DNA from: an uncultured Christensenellaceae bacterium
GTDB taxonomy: Bacteria > Bacillota > Clostridia > Christensenellales > Christensenellaceae
Length of the DNA stretch: 7,127 bases
NCBI GenBank assembly: GCA_934438035.1
Contig: CAKSBK010000051.1
Span: 1-7,127 of the forward strand
Direction of reading: 5' to 3'
Shown: positions 6,409 through 7,127 of the stretch, in pieces
Layout: every line of letters begins with the position of its first letter
Numbering within the stretch: position 1 is the first letter of the stretch
Made by a program: the position numbers and the translations under genes
Notes under the pieces: model-generated
Told to the model about the DNA's origin: nothing
Seen by the model: only the letters and a program-made list of their open reading frames with translations
Database searches by the model: none

Positions 6409-6954
6409 TTAAATATTTACACGCATATATTCGCTTTTGTCGTCAAGCCTCTTCCAAATAAACTCCCCGTTTTCGTATATTATATAACTCCGTTCGCTGT
6501 TCTCTTTCGGTATCGACACAGAGCCGGGGTTAACGTAGATATAATCCTCGTGCCGTCTTGCCGCAGGAATATGAGTATGCCCGTTTAAAAGCACGCTTCC
6601 CTTTTTTAGCGGCGGAGGTGTTTTTTCGTTTAAAGCATGACCGTGCGTCAAAAAAAGCTGCGTTTTTCCGTCAAAAATCACCGCATAATCCGCCAGAACG
6701 GGAAAAGCAAGCACCATTTGATCAACCTCCGCTTCGCAGTTCCCCCTTACGCATAAAAGCTCGTCTTTAAGCGGGTTTAAAAGCTCAATAACACTTTTTG
6801 GCGCGTATCCCTCCGGAAGATCGTTTCTCGGTCCGTGATATAAAATATCCCCTAATAATATAAGGCGCTCGGCTTTTTCTTCTCTGTAATTGTCTATAAG
6901 CTTTTTACAGAAAAGCGCGGAGCCGTGTATATCGGAAGCTATAAGAAGTTTCAT
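6409..6954 (-). CDS. yfcE: YfcE-type metallophosphoesterase (phosphodiesterase)
   Basis: This 181-residue cytoplasmic protein is close in length to Escherichia coli YfcE (184 residues). It has the complete calcineurin-like metal-binding set: DIH (Asp8, His10), GD (Asp36), GNCEAEVDQM (Asn72), THGH (103-106) and GHTHIP (125-130). YfcE enzymes cleave phosphodiester bonds with two metal ions, commonly manganese. The activity is known mainly on artificial substrates, and the natural substrate is not established. The ATG at 6954 has GAGGTGA 6 nt upstream. The gene starts 11 nt after the metA stop, so the two are very likely co-transcribed, although no shared function is known. A hairpin follows the stop codon. 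No essential residue is missing. Confidence 0.92.
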   Translation of the reverse strand: MKLLIASDIHGSALFCKKLIDNYREEKAERLILLGDILYHGPRNDLPEGYAPKSVIELLNPLKDELLCVRGNCEAEVDQMVLAFPVLADYAVIFDGKTQLFLTHGHALNEKTPPPLKKGSVLLNGHTHIPAARRHEDYIYVNPGSVSIPKENSERSYIIYENGEFIWKRLDDKSEYMRVNI

Positions 6955-6960
6955 AACGTT

Positions 6961-6967
6961 TCACCTC
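6961..6967 (-). promoter_or_regulatory. Ribosome binding site of yfcE overlapping the metA stop
   Basis: GAGGTGA on the minus strand, 6 nt before the yfcE ATG. Its first two bases are the last two of the metA TGA stop codon. Ribosomes ending on metA would sit on this site, which favours coupled translation. Confidence 0.75.
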
Positions 6968-7127
6968 ACTTAAGCGTTTCAAGGTCATACGGCGTCGTCT
7001 GGTAAACAATATAGTTAAGCCAGTTTGAATATATGAGGTTTGCGCCGCTTCTCCACGTAACGACAGGCTCTTCTTTTGGGTCGTCATCAGGATAATAGTT
7101 TTCGGGAACGTCTATTTCACCGGAATC
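6966..7127 (-). CDS. metA: Homoserine O-acyltransferase (MetA family), C-terminal fragment
   Basis: Only the last 53 codons and the stop are in the window; the gene continues past the right edge. The peptide contains [11 protein letters not shown] followed by [20 protein letters not shown] and TPYDL. This is the conserved C-terminal signature of MetA (the family consensus is close to WRSHxNLLFxNWLNYYVYQxTPYDL). MetA acylates homoserine with succinyl-CoA or, in many Bacillota, acetyl-CoA, as the first committed step of methionine synthesis. The catalytic Cys, His and Glu lie upstream and are not visible, so acyl-donor choice cannot be judged. Glycine stands where many homologues have His in WRSH; I do not know of a catalytic role for that residue. 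The frame ends in TGA, 11 nt before yfcE. Confidence 0.9.
   Translation of the reverse strand, partial: DSGEIDVPENYYPDDDPKEEPVVTWRSGANLIYSNWLNYIVYQTTPYDLETLK

Noticed and set aside
390..6790. Recurring TTTAAAAGCT-like words across the window (for example near 391, 1091, 2399, 5493 and 6778)
   Set aside because: They lie in coding sequence, mostly as Glu-Leu-Leu-Lys or similar codon runs on the minus strand, with no regular spacing. They reflect codon preference, not a repeat family.
6905..7087. 60-codon minus-strand frame across the metA-yfcE junction
   Set aside because: It overlaps the recognisable metA tail and yfcE start in a different frame and shows no family features.

Overview
This looks like an ordinary chromosomal segment from an endospore-forming member of the Bacillota, most likely class Clostridia. 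The basis is a spmA-spmB pair (spore maturation), strong AGGAGG-type ribosome binding sites, AT-rich intergenic DNA and compact overlapping operons. The species cannot be named from this window. There are no RNA genes, CRISPR arrays, insertion sequences, prophage genes or toxin-antitoxin pairs. I did not find a convincing new biological system.

Layout from left to right. Positions 1-2614 are all on the minus strand. Read in the direction of transcription, they hold spmA and spmB (4-bp overlap), a 74-bp gap with a candidate promoter, xseA and xseB (the two subunits of exonuclease VII, 1-bp overlap), and then the first 21 codons of a PfkB-type sugar kinase that overlaps xseB by 11 bp. Positions 2615-2817 are a divergent intergenic region with a good sigma-A-type promoter for the plus-strand transketolase gene tkt (2818-4794). 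Positions 4795-4920 lie between convergent genes and carry two intrinsic terminators, one for each direction.

The right part is again minus strand. It holds the tail of metA (homoserine O-acyltransferase, cut by the window edge), yfcE (metallophosphoesterase, 11 nt downstream, with its ribosome binding site overlapping the metA stop), a hairpin, and then a MATE-family multidrug/cation antiporter with its own promoter.

Functionally the window mixes unrelated housekeeping modules: DNA repair (XseAB), central carbon metabolism (Tkt and a sugar kinase), methionine biosynthesis (MetA), sporulation (SpmAB) and transport (MATE). Genes within a unit appear coupled by overlap rather than by pathway. 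The points most worth a second look are the sugar kinase fused onto the end of the xseAB operon, the metA-yfcE pairing, a tiny reading frame overlapping the spmA start, and a small palindrome next to the MATE promoter.
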